Shown piece by piece: positions 27,263 through 35,015 of a DNA stretch of 64,000 nucleotides. The stretch lies in contig NZ_JAAFGS010000001.1 of assembly GCF_011090185.1 (NCBI RefSeq), positions 310,001 to 374,000 of the forward strand, read 5' to 3'. The notes below the pieces were generated by a model. That model had not been told where the DNA came from. It saw nothing but the letters and a program-made list of their open reading frames with translations, and searched no databases. How positions within the stretch are numbered: the first letter of the stretch is position 1; each line of letters opens with the position of its first letter. Source of the DNA: Saccharibacillus alkalitolerans (GTDB taxonomy: Bacteria > Bacillota > Bacilli > Paenibacillales > Paenibacillaceae). Made by a program: the position numbers and the translations under genes.

Positions 27263-27991
27263 TCAAATCGAATAAACCGAGCCCTGCTCCAAAAACGTCA
27301 TCCTGCCCGTCCGCCCCTCGAACCGATCCTTGTTGTCCGCGTAATGCATCAGCATCGTCATCGCCTGGATTTCCTCCGGCAGCGAGAGCAGCTCGTCCAG
27401 CGTCGTATGTACCGCTCCCGGACCTTCGAGCTGCACTTCGTGGAAGATGCGCCGCACGCCCCGGTCGCGCACGAGCGTGGTCAGCAGTTCGCGGTCGAAG
27501 ACCATGTCCGCGCTGTAGAAGACGTCGCGGTTCAAAATCAGCGAGTAGCTTTTTTTGCCCCGGATGTGCCGGGTACGCAGCAGCTCCACGCACAGATTCG
27601 GAGCCAGCTGCTGCACGTCGCCCGCGCGCAGCAGGCGAACGTCGAACGCGTCCTCCAGACGCTCGAGCCCGTCCTGCGTCATGCCGCCCGACAGCGTGTT
27701 CTCCCACAGCGGTTCCGCGAGCGCGTCGGCGAGATACAGCACCGGGCGCCGGCCGTGCTTGAATTTCATCTGGAATCCGTACTCTTCCAATCCGCCGACG
27801 TGATCGCCGTGCATATGCGTGACGAGCACCGCATCGAGCTCTTCCATGCCGATTCCCAGCTCGTACAGCGCCAGAGGCGCGGTAATGCCGAAGTCGATCA
27901 GCAGTTTGAAGCCGTCCTGTTCGATCAGCGCGTTATTGTTGAAGTACTTTTTGGCAAAGGCGTTGCCCGTTCCGATCATCTGCAGATTCAT
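27263..27991 (-). CDS. Metallo-beta-lactamase-fold hydrolase
   Basis: A 242-residue MBL-fold protein of the RNase Z-like or YycJ-like branch. Metal ligands appear in VTHMHGDHVGGLEE (HxHxDH), in the later ADMVF aspartate position and in HEVQL. Substrate unknown; similar proteins include 5'-3' nucleases and phosphodiesterases. ATG at 27991 follows a modest GGGGG; upstream extensions lack an RBS. Monocistronic on the minus strand, ending at the long hairpin. Confidence 0.85.
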   Translation of the reverse strand: MNLQMIGTGNAFAKKYFNNNALIEQDGFKLLIDFGITAPLALYELGIGMEELDAVLVTHMHGDHVGGLEEYGFQMKFKHGRRPVLYLADALAEPLWENTLSGGMTQDGLERLEDAFDVRLLRAGDVQQLAPNLCVELLRTRHIRGKKSYSLILNRDVFYSADMVFDRELLTTLVRDRGVRRIFHEVQLEGPGAVHTTLDELLSLPEEIQAMTMLMHYADNKDRFEGRTGRMTFLEQGSVYSI

Positions 27992-28230
27992 TGCGCATGC
28001 CCCCGTTCGAATTGCCGGAGCCAGCCGGCATTTTTGTCTGTCGAACCCCTTTTTCTTTCGCATTATTATGGCCGATTTCCCCGCCGGAATCAACAGAAGG
28101 GACCGCAACTTGACAGCGAGGCAGGAGTATACATGTATGAGAACGGCTTTTTGAAAAAGGCCTTAAGCTGTGCAGAGGGGAAACTCCAGCTTACAAGCTC
28201 CAAACCATACAGAGAGGATGACGCCCAACA

Positions 28231-28779
28231 ATGAGGTGGAAGAGAATTGCGGTCTGTGCGCTGGCTTTGTCGCTGCTGAGCGGCTCCGTCGCGTTCGCCG
28301 ACTCGGCTTTTCAAAAAATCAGGGTTCTGATCAACGGGAGCGCGGTAAGCACCGGCGGCTACCTGATCGACGGAACGACCTACGTGCCGGTGCGCGAGTT
28401 CGACGGCTTGGCCGAATACAACGACAATACCAAGACGGTCACCTTTACCAAGCCCAACGTCGATATTTTTCTTTTTAAAGGAGATACGCCGTTCGGCAAC
28501 GTCAGCGTAGGCAAACTGAAATTCTACATCTTCTCGCAGGTCGACAGCCTGAACGCCAACATTGCCGCGGTTAAGGTTGCCATCCGGAATCCGTCCGGCG
28601 ACGTGAAAGATATCCAATCCCAGGAGCTCAAGTCGCGCAAAGACAATTTCTGGTTCAAGACCTACGATTTTACGTACGACTTCAGCCGCGCCGGCAAATA
28701 CTACGTCGAGTTTTATATCAAAAAAGACGGCGGCGGCTACTCGATGGTTGCGCAAAAAACGATCAACGCGGTCGATTGA
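28231..28779 (+). CDS. Secreted stalk-domain protein (short)
   Basis: A 182-residue exported protein. Signal peptide RIAVCALALSLLSGSVAFA, then one copper amine oxidase N-terminal stalk module: VLINGSAVSTGGYLIDGTTY and VPVREFDGLAEY. The C-terminal ~100 residues are a beta-rich domain of unknown kind. ATG follows AGAGGATG. A perfect TTGACA at 28110-28115 upstream suggests a promoter, although a clean -10 is not placed. Third stalk protein in the window. Confidence 0.82.
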   Translation: MRWKRIAVCALALSLLSGSVAFADSAFQKIRVLINGSAVSTGGYLIDGTTYVPVREFDGLAEYNDNTKTVTFTKPNVDIFLFKGDTPFGNVSVGKLKFYIFSQVDSLNANIAAVKVAIRNPSGDVKDIQSQELKSRKDNFWFKTYDFTYDFSRAGKYYVEFYIKKDGGGYSMVAQKTINAVD

Positions 28780-28799
28780 ACGGCGGCGGGCGCAGCAAA

Positions 28800-28828
28800 T
28801 TGACCTCCGGCAGGCGAAGTGGTAGGAT
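28800..28828 (+). promoter_or_regulatory. Promoter of the DUF1292 gene
   Basis: TTGACC (28800-28805), 17-bp spacer, TAGGAT (28823-28828). Confidence 0.6.
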
Positions 28829-28898
28829 AGGCTGTGTCATTAAATTCAGGGCATGTGCGCCGTCCGCGCATACGCTATAGAAACGGGGTTTTACCACA

Positions 28899-29228
28899 AT
28901 GAGCGAACACGAACATAACCACTCTCACGAACACGGCGACGATTGCGGATGCGGTCATGATCATAGTCACGACGAAGAAATCGTAGTCGCATTCAGCGAC
29001 GAAGAAGGCAACGAGAAGGAAATGGTGCTCGTGCAGACGTTCGACGTCGGCGAAGACGTCTACGCCCTGCTGCTCGAGCGCAACAATCCGGAAGCCGACG
29101 GCTTCATTCTGCGCCTCGAAGAGGAAGACGGGGAGACCGTTCTCGTCAATATCGAAGAAGAAGCGGAATGGGAAAAGGTCGAAGCGGCCTACAACGAACT
29201 CGTTGCCGCGCAGAGCGAAGAAGAGTAA
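28899..29228 (+). CDS. DUF1292 (YrzB-like) protein with His/Cys-rich N-terminus
   Basis: A 109-residue acidic protein. Residues ~30-100 (IVVAFSDEEGNEKEMVLVQTFDVGEDVYALL...) are the DUF1292 fold found in Bacillus YrzB. Before it lies a metal-ligand-rich leader with eight His and two Cys within the first 25 residues, of the kind HSHEHGDDCGCGHDHSH, which may bind Zn, Ni or Cu. Function unknown. Start has no strong RBS visible within 10 nt, though GGGG lies a short way upstream. Two tandem terminators follow. Confidence 0.85.
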   Translation: MSEHEHNHSHEHGDDCGCGHDHSHDEEIVVAFSDEEGNEKEMVLVQTFDVGEDVYALLLERNNPEADGFILRLEEEDGETVLVNIEEEAEWEKVEAAYNELVAAQSEEE

Positions 29229-29268
29229 GAAGAATTCGGCAAGCCCCGGGCGAAGCCGTACCGAAAAC

Positions 29269-29310
29269 GAAAAGCGGATGTTCTCGCGGGAGAGCATCCG
29301 CTTTTCGTCA
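29269..29310. terminator. Terminator hairpin
   Basis: ACGAAAAGCGGATG/CATCCGCTTTTCGT, 14-bp perfect stem with inner GTTCTC/GAGAGC pairing. Confidence 0.8.
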
Positions 29311-29340
29311 TGGGCGGGCTGCCGCGGCAGAAGAATCGGA

Positions 29341-29378
29341 CGCAAAAAAACGGCCGCAAAAGCGGCCGTTTTTTTGCG
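29341..29378. terminator. Bidirectional terminator
   Basis: CGGCCGC-AAAA-GCGGCCG core flanked by seven A and seven T, perfectly symmetric, between convergent genes. Confidence 0.9.
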
Positions 29379-29438
29379 TATCCGTGCGGTGCAAGCGCGG
29401 GAGTCTCCGGGAGATCCGCGGCTTGCCGCGTCTTCGCG

Positions 29439-30917
29439 TTACCGGATCGCGCCTGGCTCCACGATGACTTTGACGAACTGCACCGAGCGGTCTTCCGGTC
29501 CTTTGACCGGCAGGCCTACGTCGACGTGATCGGTGATATAATCGATATTGTCCTGCGAGATGACTTCGCCCGGCAGCAGGATCGGAATGCCCGGCGGATA
29601 GACGTAAATGAATTCGGCGATGATGCGGTCCGCGGAATCCTTGAACGGAATCGACTCCGTCTCGCCGTAGAACGCGTCGCGCGGAAGCAGGGCCAGATGC
29701 GGGATGTCCGGAATCTTGACGACCAATTCCTTGACTTCCTTGCCTTGACCGCGGAACTCTTCGGCCATTTCGCGGAGAGCGTTCAGCAGGATGCGAATCG
29801 TGTCTTCGTTGTCGCCTGCCGTAATCAGGCAGAGGATATTGTACATATCGCTCATTTCGACTTCGATGTTATGATGGTCGCGCAGCCAGTTCTCGGCTTC
29901 GTAGCCGGTGATGCCGAGGCGTCTGACCTGGATCGTGATCTTGGTCGGATCGTAGTCGTATGTCGCTTCGCTGCCCAGGATTTCTTCGCCGAAGCAGTAC
30001 AGCCCTTCGATCTGGTTGATCGCGCTTCGGGTGTAGTCCGCGAAATCGAGCGCGCGCTCGGCCATCGCGTAGCCGTTCAGGGCGAGCTGGCGGCGCGCCG
30101 TGTCGAGCGAGGCGAGCAGAATATAGGAAGTGGACGTCGTCGTCAGCATGCTGATGACCGTCTGCACTCTTTTCGGATTGATATAGCCGTTCTTCGTATT
30201 GACGTTAAGAACGGAACTTTGCGTCATCGAGCCGCCCAGCTTATGGACGCTGGTAGCGGCCATGTCCGCGCCGGCCTGCATCGCCGACAGCGGCAGTTGG
30301 TCGTGGAAATGGATCAGCACGCCGTGGGCTTCGTCGACGAGCACCGGCACGCCGTAGCTGTGCGACAGCGCGACGATCTGCTGCAGATCCGCGCATACGC
30401 CGTAGTAGGTCGGGTTGATGACCAGCAGCGCTTTGGCGTCGGTATGCAGCTTCAGCGCCTTGCGCACCGAGCTGACCGTAATGCCGTGATCGATACCCAG
30501 ATTGGTATCGCGTACCGGCGCGATAAATACCGGCTTTGCTCCCGCATAAATGATGGCGCCGAGAACCGATTTGTGCACGTTGCGCGGGACGATGATTTTG
30601 TCGCCCGGTCCGCAGACGGACAGGATCATCGTGATGATCGCGCTGCTCGTGCCCTGAACGGAGAAGAACGTGTGCGTGGCGCCGAACGCGTCGGCCGCGA
30701 GCTGCTGCGCTTCTTCGATCACGCCCATCGGCTGATGCAAATCGTCTAGGGGAGCGATATTGATCAGGTCTATGGAAAGGGCGTTATCCCCAATAAATTC
30801 ACGAAATTCCGGATCGGTACCCATTCCTTTCTTGTGACCTGGAATGTGAAACTGTACCGGATTTTGGTCCGCGTGGCGCTTGAGCGCGGTGAAGAGCGGA
30901 GTACGAGCATGATCCAT
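29439..30917 (-). CDS. speA: Arginine decarboxylase (PLP, SpeA type)
   Basis: Fold-type I PLP decarboxylase of the Orn/Lys/Arg class, turning arginine to agmatine for polyamine synthesis. The 492-residue protein follows Bacillus SpeA closely: FHIPGHKKG, SVQGTS, NPTYYGVCADL, VDEAHGV and the PLP-lysine motif ATSVHKLGG (~228). The C-terminal wing (PRDAFYGETE, YPPGIPILLPGE) is complete. The ATG at 30917 matches the homologue start although the RBS spacing is long; a GTG at 30929 would lie too close to AAAGG. No agmatinase gene is adjacent. Confidence 0.95.
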   Translation of the reverse strand: MDHARTPLFTALKRHADQNPVQFHIPGHKKGMGTDPEFREFIGDNALSIDLINIAPLDDLHQPMGVIEEAQQLAADAFGATHTFFSVQGTSSAIITMILSVCGPGDKIIVPRNVHKSVLGAIIYAGAKPVFIAPVRDTNLGIDHGITVSSVRKALKLHTDAKALLVINPTYYGVCADLQQIVALSHSYGVPVLVDEAHGVLIHFHDQLPLSAMQAGADMAATSVHKLGGSMTQSSVLNVNTKNGYINPKRVQTVISMLTTTSTSYILLASLDTARRQLALNGYAMAERALDFADYTRSAINQIEGLYCFGEEILGSEATYDYDPTKITIQVRRLGITGYEAENWLRDHHNIEVEMSDMYNILCLITAGDNEDTIRILLNALREMAEEFRGQGKEVKELVVKIPDIPHLALLPRDAFYGETESIPFKDSADRIIAEFIYVYPPGIPILLPGEVISQDNIDYITDHVDVGLPVKGPEDRSVQFVKVIVEPGAIR

Positions 30918-30983
30918 TAGGGCTGTCACAACCTTTCGTGTGCATAGATTATTGAAGCACGAATAAAAAAATCAAACAAACTG

Positions 30984-31011
30984 AGTATAGCAAAACGGGG
31001 GAGGATTGCAA
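30984..31011 (-). promoter_or_regulatory. Promoter of speA
   Basis: Minus-strand TTGCAA (31006-31011), 16-bp spacer, TATACT (30984-30989), giving a leader of ~60 nt. Confidence 0.6.
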
Positions 31012-31055
31012 GAAAGCAATTTTTCCGAAACCGAAATGCGGGGGGAATGAACAGA

Positions 31056-31378
31056 ATGAACGTCTATTATATCGGAAGCACAGAGAGATACAAGAAAGAA
31101 ACGGCTCTGCTGATCGCTCGGCAAAATCGGCTGGAACATCGTCATGTCGGTTACTGCGGCATGGATGCGGCGGAAATTGCCCATTCGTTGGAAACCGATT
31201 TTTCAAAGGAGGAGCTGGAGAACCATTTCACGCTGGCCATAGTCGAAAATTCGCTCGCGGGGTCAGCGAGAAAAATGAATCGGCGATTAAGCTCTACCGT
31301 CGCTGCGGATTCGAGAGCCGGGAAGTGTTGGATGTATACGAAGGAATTTTCGATCGGGGCAGCCGAACCTCTCGTTAG
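31056..31378 (+). pseudogene. Broken GNAT acetyltransferase (internal deletion and frameshift)
   Basis: Codons from ATG 31056 read as the start of a GNAT protein (VYYIGSTERYKKETALLI...HFTLAIVENSLAG). From 31262 in a different frame comes the typical GNAT end, VSEKNESAIKLYRRCGF...LDVYEG, ending at TAG 31376-31378. Everything normally between them, including the acetyl-CoA loop RxxGxG, is missing. A deletion of about 50-60 codons that did not preserve the frame explains this. A good GGGGGG RBS remains. Almost certainly non-functional. Confidence 0.8.
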
Positions 31379-31496
31379 ACTTCCTATAAGATCACCCGAT
31401 ATAATAGCCGTATAGAAAAAATCTGCATTCATCCGGGTGCGGAACGTGGAGAGGCCTGCTGCGACGACAACGCGAGCGGCCCGAAAGGGGCATTAT

Positions 31497-32789
31497 ATGA
31501 ACAGCCGATTCATCGGCGCCAAGCCGACATCGAATCTTTTTTCCGTGTTTACGTGTCTATGGATTATCGTGTTTTTGACCGAATTCGTAAAGGGCGCCCT
31601 GCTTGTGACGGTGCTGCCCGTTTATATGAACGATACGCTCGGCCTGCCGGCCTTGACGATCAGCCTGGCCTTTTCGCTGCAGTACGTGGGCGACAATCTG
31701 CTGCGAAGCCCGACGGGATGGCTGGCGGAGCATGTGGGCCTTCGCTGGACGATCGTGGGCGGACTGCTGCTGTCATGGGCGGCGGTGGGCGTGATCGCTT
31801 TCTCCATGACGGGCGTGTCGCTCGTGGTCGCCTGCACGCTGCTCGGCATCGGAACGGCGCCGATCTGGCCGGTCGTGATGAGCACGATCAGCATGGAAGC
31901 CGACCTGAAGGGAGGCACGGGGGCCAAGATGGGCAGCATCCAAATCGCGACCCTGGCGGGAACCGGCGCGGGGCCCCTCGTTTCCAACCTGTTGGTCGGA
32001 GACTCCTACAGCATCGTGTTTTGGGTGCTTTTCGGCGTCATGGCGCTCGTGACGGCGGCCGCATTCCTGCTGCCCCGGCAGATGCTGACTCCGCTTACGC
32101 CGAAGGTCGTTCGCCGTCCGCATGCCGACTTCTCGTTCCCCAAAAGGGTACGCCGCGTCGTGAAGCGTCATACGGTCCGGTCGGTCTACTCCGTGCGCAA
32201 AGTGTTCAGGGCGCTGACGGCGCTGAAGCTGACGCCGCTGCTCTATCCGGCGATGTTTCTGCAGTCGTTCGCGATCGGCATTCTGACGCCCGTCATTTCG
32301 GTGTATATCCGCAACGAATTGGGCATGACTCCGGGACAGTTCAATATTTTGCTGATCGTCGGAGGAGGCGTGGCGGTCGTCGGCATGATCCCGGCGGGCC
32401 GCCTCGTCGACAAATTCGGCACCCGCTGGTTTTTGCATATCGGCTTCCTGCTGGCCGTGATCGCGCTGTGCGGACTGGCCTCGACGCATGCGATGACGCT
32501 CGTCTGGTGCTTCATCCTGACCGCGGGGGTCGGCTTCGCCATGATTCTGCCGGCCTGGAATACGCTGCTGGCCGAGCTGGTGCCGGAAAAAGAACGCGGC
32601 GCCATCTGGGGCGTGTTCCTGACGCTGCAGGGCGTGGGCACCGTGCTGGGGCCCCTGGCCGGCGGCTGGACTTGGGACCGCTTCGGTCCGCAGGCGCCGT
32701 TCTGGGCCAGCGCCATCTCGATGGGCCTGCTGCTGCTGATTCATGCGCCGATGGCCTGGTCGTCGCGCCGCCGGGCCGGGACCGCTTAA
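31497..32789 (+). CDS. MFS transporter
   Basis: A 430-residue major facilitator superfamily protein with about twelve hydrophobic helices and a ~60-residue basic central loop (RVRRVVKRHTVRSVYSVRKV). The motif-A-like AGRLVDKFGTRW lies after the central loop and a degenerate one (TGWLAEHVGLRW) in the first half. The substrate is not recognisable. ATG at 31497 has AAAGGGG 6 nt upstream; an in-frame earlier start would have no RBS. A TATAAT at 31400-31405 is a likely -10. Ends in the terminator at 32800. Confidence 0.9.
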   Translation: MNSRFIGAKPTSNLFSVFTCLWIIVFLTEFVKGALLVTVLPVYMNDTLGLPALTISLAFSLQYVGDNLLRSPTGWLAEHVGLRWTIVGGLLLSWAAVGVIAFSMTGVSLVVACTLLGIGTAPIWPVVMSTISMEADLKGGTGAKMGSIQIATLAGTGAGPLVSNLLVGDSYSIVFWVLFGVMALVTAAAFLLPRQMLTPLTPKVVRRPHADFSFPKRVRRVVKRHTVRSVYSVRKVFRALTALKLTPLLYPAMFLQSFAIGILTPVISVYIRNELGMTPGQFNILLIVGGGVAVVGMIPAGRLVDKFGTRWFLHIGFLLAVIALCGLASTHAMTLVWCFILTAGVGFAMILPAWNTLLAELVPEKERGAIWGVFLTLQGVGTVLGPLAGGWTWDRFGPQAPFWASAISMGLLLLIHAPMAWSSRRRAGTA

Positions 32790-32799
32790 CCAAAATAAA

Positions 32800-32819
32800 A
32801 GCCGCCCGACGGGGCGGCT
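32800..32819. terminator. GC hairpin, first of two identical copies
   Basis: The 20-bp hairpin AGCCGCCCGACGGGGCGGCT with an A-run on its left and no T-run on its right. An identical copy lies at 33022-33041; the foldback element sits between them. Confidence 0.75.
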
Positions 32820-32824
32820 CAACG

Positions 32825-33016
32825 TGTCGAGAAAGTCTAACGTAGCTAGAAGCGAGACGGCGGAGAGAGAAATTCAGTGAAGGAACGATAGTGTTCGCCT
32901 TTGAAATCGGGAAAATTCCGCTAAAATTCGATCTCTTTTCCCGATTTCAACACGCGACCGGAACGAATTTCTCTCGGAGCCGGCTTGCTTCTCTCTACTA
33001 CGTGACTTTTTCGACA
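32825..33016. repeat. Foldback (MITE-like or structured RNA) element, copy 1
   Basis: A 192-bp non-coding element. Ends TGTCGAGAAAGT (32825-32836) and ACTTTTTCGACA (33005-33016) pair along 12 bp with one G-U pair. A middle arm GAGAGAAATTC (32865-32875) pairs exactly with 32965-32975. The apex is a perfect 15-bp hairpin, 32901-32915 with 32936-32950, and a 20-nt loop. A related copy lies at 38938-39090; the left arm (GAAAGTCTAACG, AGCT, GAAGCGAGA, GGAGAGAGAA) and the right arm (AACGAATTTCTC, GCTTCT, GCAGCCTG) are shared. No coding potential seen. The intergenic region 32790-33163 otherwise holds only the two terminators. Confidence 0.75.
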
Positions 33017-33021
33017 GCCTG

Positions 33022-33045
33022 AGCCGCCCGACGGGGCGGCTTTTC
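33022..33045 (+). terminator. Terminator, second identical GC hairpin
   Basis: Same 20-bp hairpin as 32800-32819 but followed by TTTT on the plus strand, so a functional terminator directly after the foldback element. Confidence 0.8.
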
Positions 33046-33163
33046 GACGTTTCAGCGTCTTTTCCTCCGTCTTTCCGATCAAAAACCGGCAAAACGGTTA
33101 AAGAATAAGGGTGCGCCTTTTTGGCGAAAACGAAAGTTTATCGGACGACGGGAGGACGAATGG

Positions 33164-33958
33164 ATGCAGCTGAATCTGAAAGATAAAGTGGTAATCGTGA
33201 CGGGCGCGAGTTCGGGCATCGGACTGGCGACGGCCAAACTTTTCCTGGAGGAAGGCGCGAAAGTCGCGGGAGCGAGCCGCCATCCCGCGAAGATTCGGGA
33301 ATTGGGAGACGAGGAATCCGTACTGGCGGTCGAAGCGGATCTCAGTACGGCGGAAGGACCGAAGGAACTCGTCCGAGCGGCCGTCGAAAAATTCGGACGC
33401 ATCGATATCCTGATCAACAACGCGGGCATTTCGCATTCGCGATTGGACGGCTTTCTCGGCACGACCGACGAACAGTGGGACGAGACGTACCGAAACAATC
33501 TGATGAGCATGGTGCGCACGTCCAGAGCCGCCATCCCGCATATGGTCGAGCAGGGCAAGGGCGTCATCATCAGCGTGGCGTCGGAAGACGCGCGCCAGCC
33601 GCAGCCGATGTCGGTCGATTATTCGGCGTTCAAGGCGGGGCTGCTGAGCGTGGGCAAAGCGCTGTCGTTCGAATTCGGGGAAAAAGGCATCCGGGTCAAT
33701 ACCGTGTCCCCGGGGCCGACCCATACGAATATTTGGGACCAGCCGGGCGGCATGATCGACGCCATCTCCGAAAAGTTCGGCAAACCGAAAGACGAGGTCA
33801 TCGATTTCTTCGTCGACGAGGTGAGAGAGCTTCCGGTCGGCCGGATCGGGCAGCCGGAGGACATCGCTTCGATGATCGTGTTCCTGTCCTCCGACCGGGC
33901 CGAGTATGCGTTCGGCGCCGAGTATCCGGTCAACGGCGGCTCGTTCAAGGGCATGTAA
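33164..33958 (+). CDS. SDR family oxidoreductase
   Basis: A 264-residue short-chain dehydrogenase/reductase. Cofactor loop VTGASSGIGLATA (TGxxxGIG), NNAG motif (INNAGIS), catalytic Tyr-x-x-x-Lys as YSAFK and the sequence VNTVSPGPTHT. The residues after the glycine loop (GASRHPAK) fit NADP(H) preference. The C-terminus GGSFKGM is typical. Substrate unknown. ATG at 33164 has GGAGG 8 nt upstream. Confidence 0.93.
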   Translation: MQLNLKDKVVIVTGASSGIGLATAKLFLEEGAKVAGASRHPAKIRELGDEESVLAVEADLSTAEGPKELVRAAVEKFGRIDILINNAGISHSRLDGFLGTTDEQWDETYRNNLMSMVRTSRAAIPHMVEQGKGVIISVASEDARQPQPMSVDYSAFKAGLLSVGKALSFEFGEKGIRVNTVSPGPTHTNIWDQPGGMIDAISEKFGKPKDEVIDFFVDEVRELPVGRIGQPEDIASMIVFLSSDRAEYAFGAEYPVNGGSFKGM

Positions 33959-33977
33959 GGCGGCCTTTCCGGACATG

Positions 33978-34019
33978 AAAAAACGGCTTTCGCGTCATGC
34001 CGAGCATGCGCGAAAGCCG
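33978..34019 (-). terminator. Terminator of the YktB gene
   Basis: CGGCTTTCGCG/CGCGAAAGCCG 11-bp stem (33984-34019) with six T on the minus strand. Confidence 0.85.
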
Positions 34020-34032
34020 CGGTTCGCAGCGA

Positions 34033-34668
34033 TCAGAAAGCCATTTTGTACAAAGGAAGCAGCGTCTCGAACGTTTCTTCGATCGTTTGGACAAGCTTGC
34101 CGCCGTCTTTGAGCAGCGGATCGCCTTTTTGCAGGAAGCGCCCGCACAGCACTTCGGACTTCTTGACGCTGCCGAGCCGTTCGGCGATGGCGGAGAGGCC
34201 GTCCGGGCCCAGCTCCGAATGTTTGGTGCCGCCGGGCTTGGTGTGATCGACGGACCAATAAAACTGTTCCTGCAGCCCGTTCGGAACGAGATTCGCGACT
34301 TGGAGTTCGTGTTTGCGCAGCGACTCGGCGAGCACCGTCTTGTTGGGGCTCTCGTAGATGACGGCCATCACGATGAACAGATAGTCGGCGAACATGCCTA
34401 CCTGAAAGTGCGGAAGCGCCTTGTAGCCCCGTTTGCTGGCCGCCCAGGCGACCCAGGTGTCGGCGGGCGGGTGGACGGTGCGCCGGGCATGCTTGGCGAC
34501 GTGGGGGAACATTTCTTCGCCGCATGCGGCGGACAGGAAAGGGGCCAGCGTACGGCCGAGCTCGTCCAGCTTCGGGCGGACGTTGGCGATCAGGGCGTTC
34601 ATGCGGGGTTCCAGCCCCTCTATTTCAAATACGGCAAAATCTTTTTCGTCGAATCCTTGGAAATCCAT
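34033..34668 (-). CDS. yktB: DUF1054 protein (YktB)
   Basis: A 211-residue protein matching the DUF1054 family in length and sequence: FQGFDEKDFAVFEIEGLE, then HVAKHARRTVHPPADTWVAW and LPHFQVGMFADYLFIVMAVI. The YktB structure is a monodomain alpha/beta protein of unknown function. ATG at 34668 follows GAGGAG; the upstream in-frame ATG lacks an RBS. Monocistronic. Confidence 0.93.
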   Translation of the reverse strand: MDFQGFDEKDFAVFEIEGLEPRMNALIANVRPKLDELGRTLAPFLSAACGEEMFPHVAKHARRTVHPPADTWVAWAASKRGYKALPHFQVGMFADYLFIVMAVIYESPNKTVLAESLRKHELQVANLVPNGLQEQFYWSVDHTKPGGTKHSELGPDGLSAIAERLGSVKKSEVLCGRFLQKGDPLLKDGGKLVQTIEETFETLLPLYKMAF

Positions 34669-35015
34669 GATTATGCTCCTCTCAAAAAGCGGCTCCGAAG
34701 GAACCTGCAAGACATTCATCGGCCATTATAGCACAGAGCGCGGGGAGCCGAACAAGCGGAGAAAAGATGAAGAGTTCATGAAGCACGGCACGGCTTGATC
34801 CGGGAGATCGGGACGGCGGGTTTCGCTTTTTCCCGCCAGAGCCGCGTGTTCGAGCTCCGACGCGGCGGACGGCGGGCGGCGGGCGGCGGACTTTCGAAAC
34901 GGAGCGTCTTCCCGAAGGAGGATGCCAATTCCGAGGACTTCACTTTACTAAACAAAACGGGTACAATGAAAATTATTGCAAGCCTATTTCATACGCAAAG
35001 GATGGAGAACCTGAA
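34669..35015. other. Intergenic region, 347 bp, no gene
   Basis: Holds a small GGCGGG/CCCGCC hairpin near 34815-34838, a GGC-rich repeat tract (GCGGCGGGCGG, about 34862-34890) and the gnd promoter near its end. No coding sequence with an RBS is seen. Confidence 0.6.
34939..34967 (+). promoter_or_regulatory. Promoter of gnd
   Basis: TTCACT (34939-34944), 17-bp spacer, TACAAT (34962-34967), 49 bp from the start codon. Confidence 0.6.

Noticed and set aside
34862-34890. GGC-rich repeat tract upstream of gnd
   Set aside because: Short low-complexity run; no sign that it is a regulatory or mobile repeat.
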